Source: Phytophthora quininea (taxonomy: Eukaryota; Oomycota; Peronosporomycetes; Peronosporales; Peronosporaceae). From it: DNA of 42,979 nucleotides. The notes beneath the pieces were generated by a model. That model did not search any database. It saw nothing but the letters and a program-made list of their open reading frames with translations, and was not told where the DNA came from. The translations under genes and the position numbers were made by a program. Of the stretch, positions 9,372 to 19,601 are shown in pieces; positions within the stretch are counted from its first letter, which is position 1; every line of letters begins with the position of its first letter. The stretch lies in contig JAAVTG010000619.1 in NCBI GenBank assembly GCA_011947345.1, positions 1-42,979 of the forward strand, written 5' to 3'.

Positions 9372-10318
9372 CGTGGGTAGCCCAACAGCTCGTGATCGTA
9401 ATACATGTACACATGCAGCATAACAACAAGCATTGTATTCGTCGCCGAGCTAGCGCGAAGGCTGCATATTGTATGAAGTGCGTTCTTCACCATGGTTACA
9501 ACCTCTGTATTGATGATGAACATTGCTCTTTTGATTTCTCCTTTGACAGCAGCATCTCGTTGCAGAACAAGCCGATAGTTGTTCTCATATACTTTCATGT
9601 CTATCGAGCGCTCTACCGCTAGGATTGCAGGCCAGCCAGCGACAATGGCCGCCGCTCTTGGCAACACTGCTTCATACCAGACCGATGGCCAGCACTCCAG
9701 CGCCGAAAAACGAATGCAGCACAAACTTGGGACGCTACGGCCGGCAGCACATTTTTCACAAGACAGGCAGTGCTGTCGACCTTGAACGACCGGAATAAGT
9801 GAGAGCACGCCAAGATCTCGGTGCCGTTCGGCCTGGCAAAATGAACCGAGACCCACACTCGAGGACGGCGCGTGGATGATTTTCAATCCAGCAGACATTC
9901 AGCCAGAGCTGGAGCATCGACCAGATGTGAAGCCATCTATGAGATGGGCTCGCTGGATGCAATGGAGAGTCCGAGAAGCTGCTGCATCGAGCTGCGTCTA
10001 TACAACGAGAGCGCCAGGTGGGTCAAGCACTGCATCACCAAGCTCGACAACCAGCGGCTCCACGAGCCACGCGTGACCCACACACACAACTTGTCTCCGT
10101 TAACGGCCCGATCTTGAAACGACTATACGACGCTTCGCGCGCCAATCGGCACGGGAATAAGTGTTGGCGCGCTTTGCCATTGTGGCATTGCACTGCGCGC
10201 GCGCCGTCCTTGTAACTTGCTTTGCTACAGGACCGCGTGTCCGTCGGACACTGTCCGACTCGAACATAGAGCTCCGGAGCTCATCCACGCGAAAAACATT
10301 TGCTTGCATTGCTTTCCT
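9372..10318. repeat. Dispersed direct repeat, copy 1 (about 950 bp)
   Basis: Nearly identical to 22663-23614 in the same orientation, with about 20 substitutions and a few indels by eye. Similarity starts at CGTGGG and ends at GCTTTCCT in both copies, with unrelated flanks beyond. A 12-bp stretch is missing near 9637 relative to copy 2. A minus-strand frame stays open for about 220 codons in this copy (9233-9898), reading RSIDMKVYENNYRL and EIKRAMFIINTEVVTMVKNA, which looks protein-like but is not recognised. A plus-strand ORF begins MDDFQSSRHSARAG in both copies. It may be a decayed gene family member or part of a larger mobile element. No terminal inverted repeats or target duplication were found. 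Confidence 0.85.
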
Positions 10319-10841
10319 GCAAGGTGCAGCTCAGTGAGCTTGAACTATATTTTCAGTGTTTACGTAAGTAATTTATTTATGGATAGTGCTACAATCATAT
10401 TATCCATTTACGGATGTTGGTGTTTTGGTACACAACATTCATTGGGTCAACGAGAAAAAGCGATCCTGTCACGACAAGACGTCAAAGTTACAACATATCC
10501 CTTACAATCACAAGTATCACTGACACAAAACGCCAACTCTTGGCACTGCCATTTATTTCCCATCACAAAACGATTAAGGTGACCACGAGATTTTACTGGC
10601 AAACACAAGCTAGAGTATTCAGCAGTAATACCCAATCAGATATCGTCTCTTTTGTCCAATCATCGTCAATGGCAATGACTGGCCCCAAAATGTTCGTTGT
10701 TGCCACCCACTTCAAAAGAAACTCACCACCTGAAACACTACGTTCGCTCCCGCCCCGAATGCCCTACTCCCGTTCGTGAAACCTGCTCTATAGCAGCCTG
10801 AGCAACGAAGACGCAGCGTTGCTACTCCAAGGAACGAAGAC
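10319..10841. other. Unassigned AT-rich stretch before the MULE
   Basis: Only short ORFs on both strands, none recognised. It could contain the 5' end of the MULE element, but no convincing terminal inverted repeat partner was seen 3' of the transposase. Confidence 0.35.
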
Positions 10842-12574
10842 ATGGAAGACTGCCAAGAGTCAGCGCATATCCCGCACGACTTGCAGCGTGAGAGCCCTCA
10901 TGTCATACAAACTTTTGCGCTGCTCGTGCCACCATTGCGCCATGGTGAGCCCCTACTTGCAGTGCCCCTGGCGGTTGAAGGTACTGGTCTGCCAGAAATT
11001 GTAGGCAGTGGACATTACGAGCTCGATGAGCACATCTCGCGAGCAAGAGCGCCATCCAAGCCGCTCATCACTCCTCGGCAGCGAACGTTCATTGAGGAGC
11101 TCGCTCGTGAAAACCTCATGCAGTGGCGCATTTTGCATGCGCTAGATCGTCGGTTCGAGTTTCGTCCCCCTGCCCTCCAAACGGTCCAAAACATCGTCAA
11201 CCATTATCGCCGCACTCGCCTAGGTGGCAACGACAAGCACCAGCAAGTTGTGGAGGCCGTGAGACGCCCCGAGTTTAGTGGACGTGAAGGCGAGTACGAC
11301 ACCTTCATGTTCACTAATCCTTCCGATGAACATGGATTTCCCGAAGTGGGCAACGGCTCTGATGCCCGTCCCTTTATGGTAGGCATCTCCACGAAGGCAT
11401 TGCTGCGGAATGGCGTTCGCAAAGCCGGCACGTCTGTGCTCCATCTTGATGCAACGTTCAAGCTGAACTGTATTGGCTACCCGTGCTGATGTGCGGGATA
11501 ATTGATGCCTCTAGGACTTCTCATCTGCTGGCACTTTTTATCACGTCGCATTTGCAAAACAGCCATTACACTGCTGCGCTTATTGTGTTGCGACGCATTT
11601 ATATGCGTGTAAGCGGGGTGGAAATGGCAGTTAACTTCATCATGGGTGAGGCACAGTTCAAAGCGTGTCAGCAAGGTTTTGAGGACTGCAACTTCAAATA
11701 CCTGATGTGCTACTACCACGTGACTGCCAAGTTACGTGAAACGTCTCGCTGTCTGACCTCAGAGCTATCTGCACTAGTTTTCAAGGATGTATACGATCTA
11801 CACTTGGCAGAGACGAAGGCGAGTTGCTCGGCGAAACCGGCAATGCTACAGCAGTAGAGTGCGATACCAGATCTCTACGTTCACCACATGCGTAAAAAAG
11901 CAATGTCTTCATGGCAATTACTCCAACTGGCAATGCTTCCACTCCTCCACTGGATTCGCGACTACCAACAACCCGGTTGAACAATCCAATCGGGCGCTGA
12001 AGAGAGACTACACTCACCACCGGCAGCTCAAGATGGCTTGTTGATTGCCCAGCTTCTGGCATGTTGTGGATATCTGTTGATGGCTCTTCCGCAGTTCCTA
12101 CTACGCCCGACATGCCCCACTACCTTGTGAACGCGCACAACTGACATGAGCCGGCGTGGCCTGCTAACGGAAAATGTTGTCATCTGCAGTAGTATTGAAT
12201 TCTTGCTGGGCACCGCCGATCCCGGCCAGGTTCACATCCGTGCTATGCCTCCACCGCGCACCTTCATCCCGGAGCTCAACCGCGCCAGCAAATCTGTTGC
12301 TGTCTCTGCCCAGTTTGAAGTGCAGAGACAGCAACAGATTTGCTGGCCGCATGGAGATTGAAGGTTAGCCGCCAACAGGGCGGCCGGATGACTTGATGTC
12401 AATGCATTGCCACTGTCGGTGCTACTTCAATATGGGGTACTGCTTCCACCTTCTCTTCGCGCTGCAGCCTCAAGTTTCGTAGACGAAACCGGCGACAACA
12501 TATTAATGAGCTGCAAGCGGCTCACAAAGGCCGGACGACCGCAGATCGTCGGCCACGCGGTTCAACGCCTGTGA
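10842..12574 (+). mobile_element. MULE (Mutator-like) transposase, degenerate
   Basis: A Mutator-like DDE transposase in broken frames. The N-terminal part is open from 10842 to 11489. The catalytic region gives SVLHLDATFKLNCIGYP (11437-11486), then after a frame break VLMCGIIDASRTSHLLALFI (first Asp in LDATF), FIMGEAQFKACQQGFED and YLMCYYHV, as in MULE domains. Further on FATTNNPVEQSNRALKRDYT (11955-12014) matches the conserved TNNPVEQ block. The C terminus has a SWIM-type zinc finger CHCRCYFNMGYCFHLL (about 12402-12449) and a basic tail KAGRPQIVGHAVQRL ending at TGA 12572-12574. Frame breaks lie near 11487, 11850-11900 and 12044, and a foldback is inserted at 12284-12347. Inactive as it stands. 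Confidence 0.8.
12284..12347. repeat. Perfect 26-bp-arm hairpin with 12-nt loop inside the MULE
   Basis: Arms 12284-12309 and 12322-12347 are exact reverse complements, separated by CCAGTTTGAAGT. The left arm is transposase coding sequence (in frame ...ASKSVAVSA). The right arm replaces the codons expected before MEIEG, so it looks like an inverted copy of the left arm. Confidence 0.95.
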
Positions 12575-12840
12575 ACTTCCTAGTACCCTTGACACTCTAG
12601 TTTCGTATTCCAGCAGCGTATAGTTTCTGTAGTGTTTGGGAATTGAAGGTCATTTTGCCGTCAACCAGATTGGTCGCCCGCCGCTCGGGCTCACTGACGA
12701 TGGCTTGAGAATGGCACCATTAAGATACGGCTTTCTGCTGCTGAAGTGAGAGCTGGAAGAGCACTGGGACACACATATGGACAATGCATCTCGAGGACAG
12801 GATAGTATATCTCGGGAATGTGAACAATGTATAAGAACAC
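12575..12840. other. 3' flank of the MULE
   Basis: No gene seen. Contains GGTCATTTTGCCGTCAACC at 12648-12666, which could be an element end, but no matching inverted copy was found upstream. Confidence 0.3.
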
Positions 12841-13671
12841 CTAAGCGTCATGGTTTGAGTGCATAGACTGATTGTGCCTGTTGTAGCTGTTCCGCTTGGC
12901 AATATGCTTGTTGCATGCCTGGCAGTATCCTCCGGGATAATCACAGGTGGGTTCTTTCATTTCCTTATCAGGGTTGTCTTGGCAGTAGCGCTGCTGATTG
13001 TGGGCAGCCTTCTTGGAATCACAGTGAAAAAGGCAGAACTTGCACAGGTACGAGTTGAAGTACGACCCCTCTGTTAAATTCTCTTCTTGAGTAATACCCT
13101 TGACTTCGATGTAGCAGTGAAGCCGGACATTTCCTTCATCGTACTCAGCACCAGCATGCACCAGATCGCCCCTGAACATCAGAATTTCGTCTCGCTTCAA
13201 CGGTAAACGTACAGCATCATCCTGATCCACAGGCTCCCAAACTTCCCCAGAAAGACGTAGAAGTACGTGTTGTCCATGAGAGCAATAATAACCGAGGGTT
13301 GAAAACTGCTTTTCGTAAGAAGAGATTTAGCAGTTTCATACGTCGGATAGTCCTAATGTATAGCTCGTCTCAATCCACCCGGCAACGACTTCAGCACGTT
13401 TCAGGGCCCTTTTCACAACCCACTCATCTTCAGTATTTGTAACCAGTTCGTCAACGACGTCGTGAATCGTTGTAAGGGCGGTGTCAAGAGGTGTCATTCA
13501 AACTTGCAATCGGTTTTGGTCTAGCTCCTTGCTGTACACTTCTCCAAAGATAGGTTTGTATGTCCCTGTAGATGCTTCAGCTAACGCTCCATCCAAAGTA
13601 TCGTCCTCAAAGTTAGAGAGTCCAATTACATAGCCAACGTTCCAGAACGCCGTACGCTGTTCTCTATTCAT
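12841..13671 (-). pseudogene. Broken gene: dioxygenase-like motif plus C2H2 zinc finger, unrecognised family
   Basis: The reading starts at ATG 13671 (MNREQRTAFWNVGYVIGLSN), meets a stop after LDQNRLQV, continues in frame as MTPLDTALTTIHDVVDELV, and stops again near 13350. It resumes with STLGYYCSHGQHVLLRLSG and runs open from 13230 to the stop at 12841. That last block has RDEILMFRGDLVHAGAEYDE, whose HAGAEY-type layout recalls the distal iron-binding part of 2-oxoglutarate dioxygenase folds. It ends with two cysteine clusters, CKFCLFHCDSKKAAHNQQRYC and YCQACNKHIAKRNSYNRH, the latter C2H2-like. Several stops, and the position between a MULE and a hAT remnant, suggest decay. Function is not claimed. 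Confidence 0.5.
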
Positions 13672-13689
13672 TGTAATAGGTAAGCCTTC

Positions 13690-14090
13690 AGAGCGACAGG
13701 TCTCGGCTCACAAAGGGAAACAGTCGTGGACGGACGGACACGAGAGGGATGGTTGTTGGGGTCTGCACGGACACGGAGGCAGTCAGGGACTCGCGCTGCT
13801 CTTCTTGGGCGGGCAAGACAGACGTACGCACGGACAGCACCGTCCAAAACTTCTCGGAGCGACAAGGGCATTTACAGCGAATGAGGGCGGCACGGACAGC
13901 GCCCCACAAGCTTCGGTGTACAGCGTGGGCACGGACGGCACGGACGGTAGCCGAGGTTTCTCGGCGTGGGGAAGGGATGCAGACAGATGACAACGGAGGC
14001 GAGCTGCCGGGACGCCGTGGACGGCACAGGAGGGCGGAAAATGACACGGAAGTAGCCGCAGAGGAGGCGCTTGAGGGCTTCTTGTGAACT
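13690..14090. other. GC-rich stretch with recurring CACGGAC motif
   Basis: ORFs are open on both strands (plus 13749-14087, minus 13688-14047 and 13783-14184) but carry no recognisable motif. CACGGAC recurs about five times between 13760 and 13950, and GGACGGACGGACA occurs near 13728. The openness is probably compositional. Confidence 0.4.
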
Positions 14091-14654
14091 GAAAAGTCTG
14101 CTTTGCAGTTGGGTGATGACGTCCTAGCGTGGTGTTCGTGACGTCGTTATTCCACTGAGATCTGTCTGCATCGCCGTCGGACACGGCGACGAGGCCCGTC
14201 GCTGTAGCTGTGGTCTACTGAAGTTTGTTGTTGTTGGCAGGGAATACCTTGTGTTCATGGCATTTGTCTCCTATCACGCGTTGGGTATGCTATTGTGATG
14301 TTGGTGGCCTTTAGAAGTTAACAAGTCTTCTGGTTTTCCTGTGGAGACTGGTTCCTTGCTCTACTTCTACCATAACCATATGTAGGCTCTGCTTGACAGC
14401 TATTACTTCAAGCTCACCTGTAGACCGTTGATCATGGCTACCTTCGTCCAGTAGCCTGTCGACAAGCGTTGCTCGTGCTGTCTTGTCCGCGCGTCACAGC
14501 TTGCATGCATCCTTACAGAACCTGACCCCACACGAGAAGGAACAGATTTCTGCTCGCCGCTGGTGCATTGGTTCGACCATCTCGAGGTCATTTTTTTTTG
14601 CATTTTGCATCTACAGTACTAGGAGTCTACAGCAATCTCAACCTCCAGACCGAC
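14091..14654. other. Unassigned stretch before the hAT remnant
   Basis: No supported gene. May hold the decayed 5' end of the hAT element. Confidence 0.3.
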
Positions 14655-16096
14655 CTTATGTCCGAATCCCTGTCTGCTCCTCAACGCCTTAACTACAAGT
14701 TCATCCCGAAGCAGATCGCGATGTTCTTCTTCAAGCCCTACCTAACCGAGGATGAAGACCCGACCGGGTTCCAAATTCGCAAGGCCTGTGGCAAGACCCG
14801 GAAGCGCACCCCAAAGACAGGGTACATCAATTTGGTGTTCCTACGTGAAATCAGATAACCCGCGATCCGAGCTGAAGATAGAGGACGCTTGCATCGCCGC
14901 CACGGACTCGTTGTTGCCGTGGTTTCACCAGAAGGTGTCTAGCCGGTATGCCTGGACTGAGTGGGTTGTTAACGGACCCCCCTTTCATTTGCTGAAATGG
15001 AGTCCACGCGGAGGTTGATATTTTTTTCTACTTTTGGGTTTCTTTATGTTAGGTACCCAAGTTACCTCCAGTGTGACGCAACACACTCCGGGCCAACTTG
15101 AGGGCGTCACCAAGGCAGTCGAGAAGAAGACCGGCGACGAGATGCCTGACAGGTTCGGGCTACTGCTGGATGGGTGGCTCACGGAACGGATCACTACCTT
15201 CGTGTCTTCGCGTGTTACGACACGACCTCCGGTCCACAATACCCTCTGCTTTCTCTGGCTCCGATTGTAGTCGACGTTTCTGGCCGGTTCGACGCGGAGA
15301 CGCACATGGCCGCGCCGGCTGCTGTTCTACCTATTTTTGGTAAGGAACCGTCTAACGGCACCTCTTTGGTCGGAGAAAATTGCGTAGTGAACAAACATCT
15401 CGCTCGCCTTATGGGTGCGCCGCTGGTAGGCTGCGCCAGCCATCGACTGAGCCTCGCCGTTCGAATGCTGTTCGACCCCATGAAGCCGAGCTGGAACAAG
15501 TCCAGGCGCTCATGAAACGGCTTCGACATTGACTCAAGCAGTCAGGTTACGGTACGCACTGCTGCAATTTTGTGGTCGAATTTATCTTAGCCTTTTTTGT
15601 ATGAAGGTTGAAGACGTCTCTCAGGCCGAAGCTGCCCCAGGAAACTAGGTGGGGTTTCACTTTTGCTATGCTCGCGCGCTACTTCGAGTTGCACGAGTCT
15701 ATTAGCGCGGATGACGAAGATCTCACCGAGTTAATGCCGTCGCCAGCTGTAAACCGGAGATTGAAAGTGCTGGTGCTTGAGTTAGCAGATATTGAGACTG
15801 TGTCAACGAAGTTGCAATCCGAGGAGCTCAACCTCTTCAATGCACGCGACCTGCTTGATGGACTGCTGGAGGTAAAGCCAAGCCCCGTCACTATCTCGGT
15901 GAGTGAATGCACTACGTTTGATGTTTTATTCATATTGCTAATATATTTGAGTTTTATAGCCCCGAACGCTGACATTGTCGCTGCTCCTGAGTTCGAGAAC
16001 GGCGTGGTTGAAGTCCTTCGAGGGCGAGTGAAGCAGCGTTCTCGGGCGGAAAAGGCCGCGCTAAGACCTTTCGGTCGTACATGTAGACAGCTTTGA
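14655..16096 (+). mobile_element. hAT-like transposase remnant
   Basis: Reads in pieces as a hAT-type transposase. The N-terminal part has FKPYLTEDEDPTGFQIRKAC and GKTRKRTPKTGYINLV (14734-14838), a BED-finger-like region with its Cys pair incomplete. After a frame break come KSDNPRSELKIEDACIAATD and LLPWFHQKVSSRYAWTEWVV. Next is FGLLLDGW then HGTDHYLRVFACYDTTSGPQ (15149-15235), the conserved DGWS..THYL region of hAT enzymes, then NKHLARLMGAPLVGCASHRL (15394-15453) and KLPQETRWGFTFAMLARYFE (about 15624-15683). The C-terminal dimerisation part is shortened and ends at 16096. At least four frame breaks; inactive. Terminal inverted repeats were not identified. Confidence 0.7.
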
Positions 16097-16121
16097 GATT
16101 TCATACTGGGATAGAAAGCAA

Positions 16122-16154
16122 ACTCAAACGTATCATATTATGATACGTCTGAGT
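16122..16154. repeat. Inverted repeat, 16-bp arms (15/16), 1-nt centre
   Basis: ACTCAAACGTATCATA, T, TATGATACGTCTGAGT. One mismatch in 16 pairs. Lies 51 bp upstream of the MFS gene ATG and just after the hAT remnant. Confidence 0.9.
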
Positions 16155-16204
16155 TTTTAGTTTCTGAGTTTTATTAGGAATCAGAGCGGCAACGGGCGAC
16201 CGGC

Positions 16205-18030
16205 ATGCAGCGCTACAGCCTCCCGCAAGACTCGTCCCAGGGGCCCCGGCGGCTCTACGACGGCACAGAGACTACCAGTCGCTTCCGAGGCAGCGTGGAC
16301 TCGGCGCAGGTGTCGGCGCCGCTGTTGGCAGGCAACAGCTACGGGGCTTACGCCGCACACACGCGGCGCCAGCTCCAGCACCAGCACCGCCAGCACCACC
16401 GTAACAGCAGCAGCAGTGGCAGCAGCGCGCCCGTAGTGGCGGCCGCCGCCGACCTGGACGATGATGACCTGTACTCGTTGCAACTCATGAGCTACCGCTT
16501 CATCTACCTGATGCAGGGAGTCTTCATGGGCACACTAGGACCCGCGCTCGTCTTCTTCTCAGGGCTGGCGGCCAGTCAGTCCGGTCTGCAGGCTCCAGTC
16601 TACGCGTTCGGCCCCATTTTCGCTGCCCACGGGGAGCGGCGCTGGTTATGTCCTTCATGAGCGAGCTGGTGCTGACGTACACGACCGAGAGAGACTTCAT
16701 GAAGCAGCTCATCGTGGTGTTGCTACTCTGCAGTGGCGCCTGGTATGCCTGTCTGACACCAGTGGCGGCCGCCACGGGCAACGTTGGCGTCGGACTCTAC
16801 TTCATTGCCAAGGGATTCTGGACGGCACTGCTCAACATCGTGTACGTGCAGCCTTGACTGAAAGTTTTGGGGGTTTGTTTGGTTAGTCGACTGATTAGAA
16901 TGCTGCAGATTGAATCGCTGCTGCTTGTGGATTGCTGGGGAAAAGTCGAGCGTGGACGCAGCCTGATTACGTCCATGAACGTCCACTACGGCCTAGGTTG
17001 TCTGATGGGAGCTGTTTTGGCGATGGTGCTGACGAAGCTGGAAATGGATATGGGGTTCGCCTTTCTCGGGCTGGCTATTGCCACACTGTTCCCAGCCGTG
17101 ATGGTCGCTGTATTACCCGGTCCGCGCAGCTACTACGGACGTGACGAGCACCAGACGCTGTTGAATTTTGAAGACCCTACACGCCGTGTTCCAACGGTGC
17201 CCAGCCCCATTGTGGGTGGTGTGTTCTTGCACGTGAAGCACATCGGACACTCAGCCAATTGCAATCCCGACACATACGACTCCAAGAACAATTTTATCAT
17301 CCTGCTGGTCACCATATTCGCCACTGTGCTGTTTGGCATCCAGTTGGGCCTCGCCGCTTTCTTTTACGACTACATCGAGCATGTACTAACGGAGAGTGGA
17401 CAATTTCCATCAACTACGTCCAGCGGCACGGGCGAGCTCGAGAACAGCCGAGCTGTTTGGCAATGCGCGATTATGGTGCTTTTCTGGGGGACACTGACTG
17501 CGTCGTACGCCTTCTTCTCCAAGTACATGTTCCACGCAAAGAACTTGTACTCGATTTTAGGGTTTTCCGTGATGTGCTGCATGAGCTCGTTTGGCATCCT
17601 CTTTGGGGCCGAGGCGGGACTTGTGATGTTTACCAGTTGCGTGTTCCTCTTCGCATTCGCTCTGGCGCCGCTGTTCACGCTGAGTATCCACTGCCTCACG
17701 CGAGTGATCAACGAGCTACTTATCCGGCGGGTGTCGTCTCTCATTGTGTTTGGCTGTGGCATGGGCGAAGTGTTTATTCCGGTTTTGATGGGCTTCTTCA
17801 TGAGTGGCCAGAGCGGACAGGCGAATGGCGCTGTGGCCGTGAGCTACATCGCCTTCATTCTAGCCATCGCGTTGGTGGGAGTTAGCGGTATGCTGCTCTG
17901 GATGGTGAAAGCGCGGCTGAAAGAACTACCACAGGAACCCGTTGACGAGTTAGAGGCTGCCATTGCAATGAGTAGCAACTCACGCCCAACTGGTGCGGAT
18001 CGTAGTGCAAGAAAGCATAATCACTATTGA
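16205..18030 (+). CDS. Major facilitator superfamily transporter
   Basis: A multi-pass membrane transporter of about 590 residues. The N-terminal cytosolic part (about residues 1-95) is rich in Gln, His and Ser. Membrane segments begin near 16497 (YRFIYLMQGVFMGTLGPALV) and recur throughout: QLIVVLLLCSGAWYACL, VGLYFIAKGFWTALLNIV, VHYGLGCLMGAVLAMVL, NNFIILLVTIFATVLFGIQL, AIMVLFWGTLTASYAFF, GLVMFTSCVFLFAFALAPLF and YIAFILAIALVGVSGMLLWM. An intron at about 16846-16908 joins LLNIVY to IESLLLVDCWGKVERG. A frame break at G4 16631-16634 is repaired by one extra G, giving HGGAALVMSFMSE. The loop near 17150-17260 is long and polar. Substrate is unknown. The gene sits between transposon remnants, so its neighbourhood is repeat-derived. 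Confidence 0.8.
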
Positions 18031-18396
18031 TGTCGAGCAATAAGGACGCGATTCAGCTTGGCTCCAGTCTGTGCTTCTGCTAGCTAATGGGGACAGGCTC
18101 GCAAGCGCGAAATAGAATCACCACTTGGTGCGCGAAGCCTCTAGCGTGTGCTTGAGAAGCTGCTCAACGTTCGGGTAAGCCCAGCGATGTGCGAAGCAGC
18201 CGTCAGCTTGACTTCGTGCAGGTCACTGGTGAAATGCTATTGTACTCGTAATTGCGTTGGCGTGCTGTGGCGTTGGAGTGAAAAACGCCAATATAGTCGA
18301 TGCAACCCGGTAACCTTCTCACCTTGCCGGCAGAAATAGGATCTGTACTCCTGTCGTCGGCTGGCCAACTAGCTGCTGCAAGTTGCCTCAGCGACA
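18031..18396. other. Intergenic, no supported gene
   Basis: Between the MFS stop and the ORF at 18397. Short ORFs only. Confidence 0.4.
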
Positions 18397-18722
18397 ATGG
18401 TTCTCTCGATCGACCCGATCACCGTGCCCGGGATGGAAATCGAATGTGTTTCTGCAGATGAGTTGGCTTCAGACGAAGTAGAAGGCCGGGGTGCTGTTGG
18501 GGGCTTTCGGTCTTCGCCCAGTCGAGCAACGAAAGCCGGTCGAATGCGATCGTACGTGGGACCAGTGCAGACCGTTGCTACATGTAATGTGTGCAACTCG
18601 AGCGTTTGCAGGGCGCTACCAGCAAAACGGCTCGCTCCACGGTTTGTCGCGCCGATGCTCAGACTAGCGGTCTCCATTCCGCGATCGCATCGGCACTACG
18701 CAAGCCCCGAATTCAAACAAAT
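18397..18722 (+). other. ORF upstream of the kinase, possible N-terminal exon
   Basis: Open frame from ATG 18397 (MVLSIDPITVPGMEIECVSA), containing CNVCNSSVC, two Cys pairs reminiscent of the end of a FYVE or RING-like finger. It is in a different frame from the kinase domain and runs on to about 18870 as a shadow. An intron or missing base could join it to the kinase reading, which is open from 18591. Left separate because no clear splice pair was found. Confidence 0.35.
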
Positions 18723-19601
18723 ATGCCAGTCATCCAGGATCGATACCACGTCGCCCGAGAGCTCTGCGCTACCCTTTACGGGTGGGTATTTGCCTGCGAG
18801 GATATGCATGGCAAACTCGAACTCGCGCCGACACCTGCGGTCGTCGTCATCAAACAAGTCTCTCTCGAACGCATGGTCGCTTTTATGGAGGACCACCCCA
18901 GCGACGGACACATGCCGGACAACCCCATCATCGAGAAGGAGGTGGGCGACGTGCTACGCGCCGCCGGGGGCCACCCGAACCTCGTCCAGTACCGGGATTC
19001 GTTCATCGAGCTGCAGACGCTCTACCTTGTCATGGAGCACTGCGCTGACGGAGACATGTACGATTACCTGAACATGCGCCGCCGACGCACGCTATCGTGC
19101 GCGAACGCGCTGAACGTGCTCTCTCAGGTGGCGGCCGGCCTCGCCTTCATGCACGAGCACGGCATCGCGCATCGAGACATTTCGCTCGAGAACATCTTCC
19201 TGCACCGCGGGCAGTGCAAGCTGGGCGACTTTGGTCTGTCCACGCGTGCGCGGCGAGCGGGCGGGCGGTACGTCGGCAAGAAGTACTACATGGCGCCCGA
19301 GATTGTCGCCGGTGGCACCTACGACCCGAAGGCGGCGGACGTCTGGTCGCTCGGGATCGCGTTGTTCATCATGCTGACGGGCTCGCCGCTGGTGGCTTTG
19401 GCATCCATGTCGGTGGAGTCGTTCCGTGCACTGGGTCACGCTGGTGTTGTCAAGGTGCTGGAGGCGTGGGGTGTGGCGGGGTCGCTCTCGCCGAACACGT
19501 TGCAGCTTCTCGCGGGCATGCTAGAGATCGACCCTCGCAAGCGGCTAACGATCAAGGACGTCCTCGAACACAGCGCCCTGAACGACGGTTGGCCGTGCTG
19601 A
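18723..19601 (+). CDS. Serine/threonine protein kinase
   Basis: A single uninterrupted kinase domain of about 290 residues, starting MPVIQDRYHVARELCATLYG; the frame is open from 18591, so the start may be earlier. Seen: VVVIKQVSLERM (ATP-binding Lys), IIEKEVGDVLRAAGGHPNLV (alphaC Glu), YLVMEHCADGDMYDYL hinge, HGIAHRDISLENIFL (19159-19203) with catalytic Asp, GDFGLSTRAR (19225-19254), YYMAPEIVAGG, ADVWSLGIALFIMLTG, and MLEIDPRKRLTIKDVLEHSA. The glycine-rich loop is atypical: ELCATLYGWVFAC lacks GxGxxG. APE and subdomains IX-XI are intact, so catalysis is plausible. Close to CAMK-like or other oomycete kinases; the subgroup is not assigned. It lies inside the repeat island between the MFS gene and a LINE. 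Confidence 0.85.
   Translation: MPVIQDRYHVARELCATLYGWVFACEDMHGKLELAPTPAVVVIKQVSLERMVAFMEDHPSDGHMPDNPIIEKEVGDVLRAAGGHPNLVQYRDSFIELQTLYLVMEHCADGDMYDYLNMRRRRTLSCANALNVLSQVAAGLAFMHEHGIAHRDISLENIFLHRGQCKLGDFGLSTRARRAGGRYVGKKYYMAPEIVAGGTYDPKAADVWSLGIALFIMLTGSPLVALASMSVESFRALGHAGVVKVLEAWGVAGSLSPNTLQLLAGMLEIDPRKRLTIKDVLEHSALNDGWPC

Noticed and set aside
10319..12660. Terminal inverted repeats for the MULE
   Set aside because: Only weak similarity between GTCAATGGCAATGAC near 10666 and the complement of 12648-12666; too short and imperfect to claim.
12859..13077. Hydrophobic 72-codon plus ORF
   Set aside because: It is the antisense of the zinc-finger-containing minus reading, which has recognisable Cys/His spacing.
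13688..14184. Overlapping ORFs of 110-130 codons on both strands
   Set aside because: Both strands open at once in GC-rich repeat-like DNA; no motif or start context supports either.
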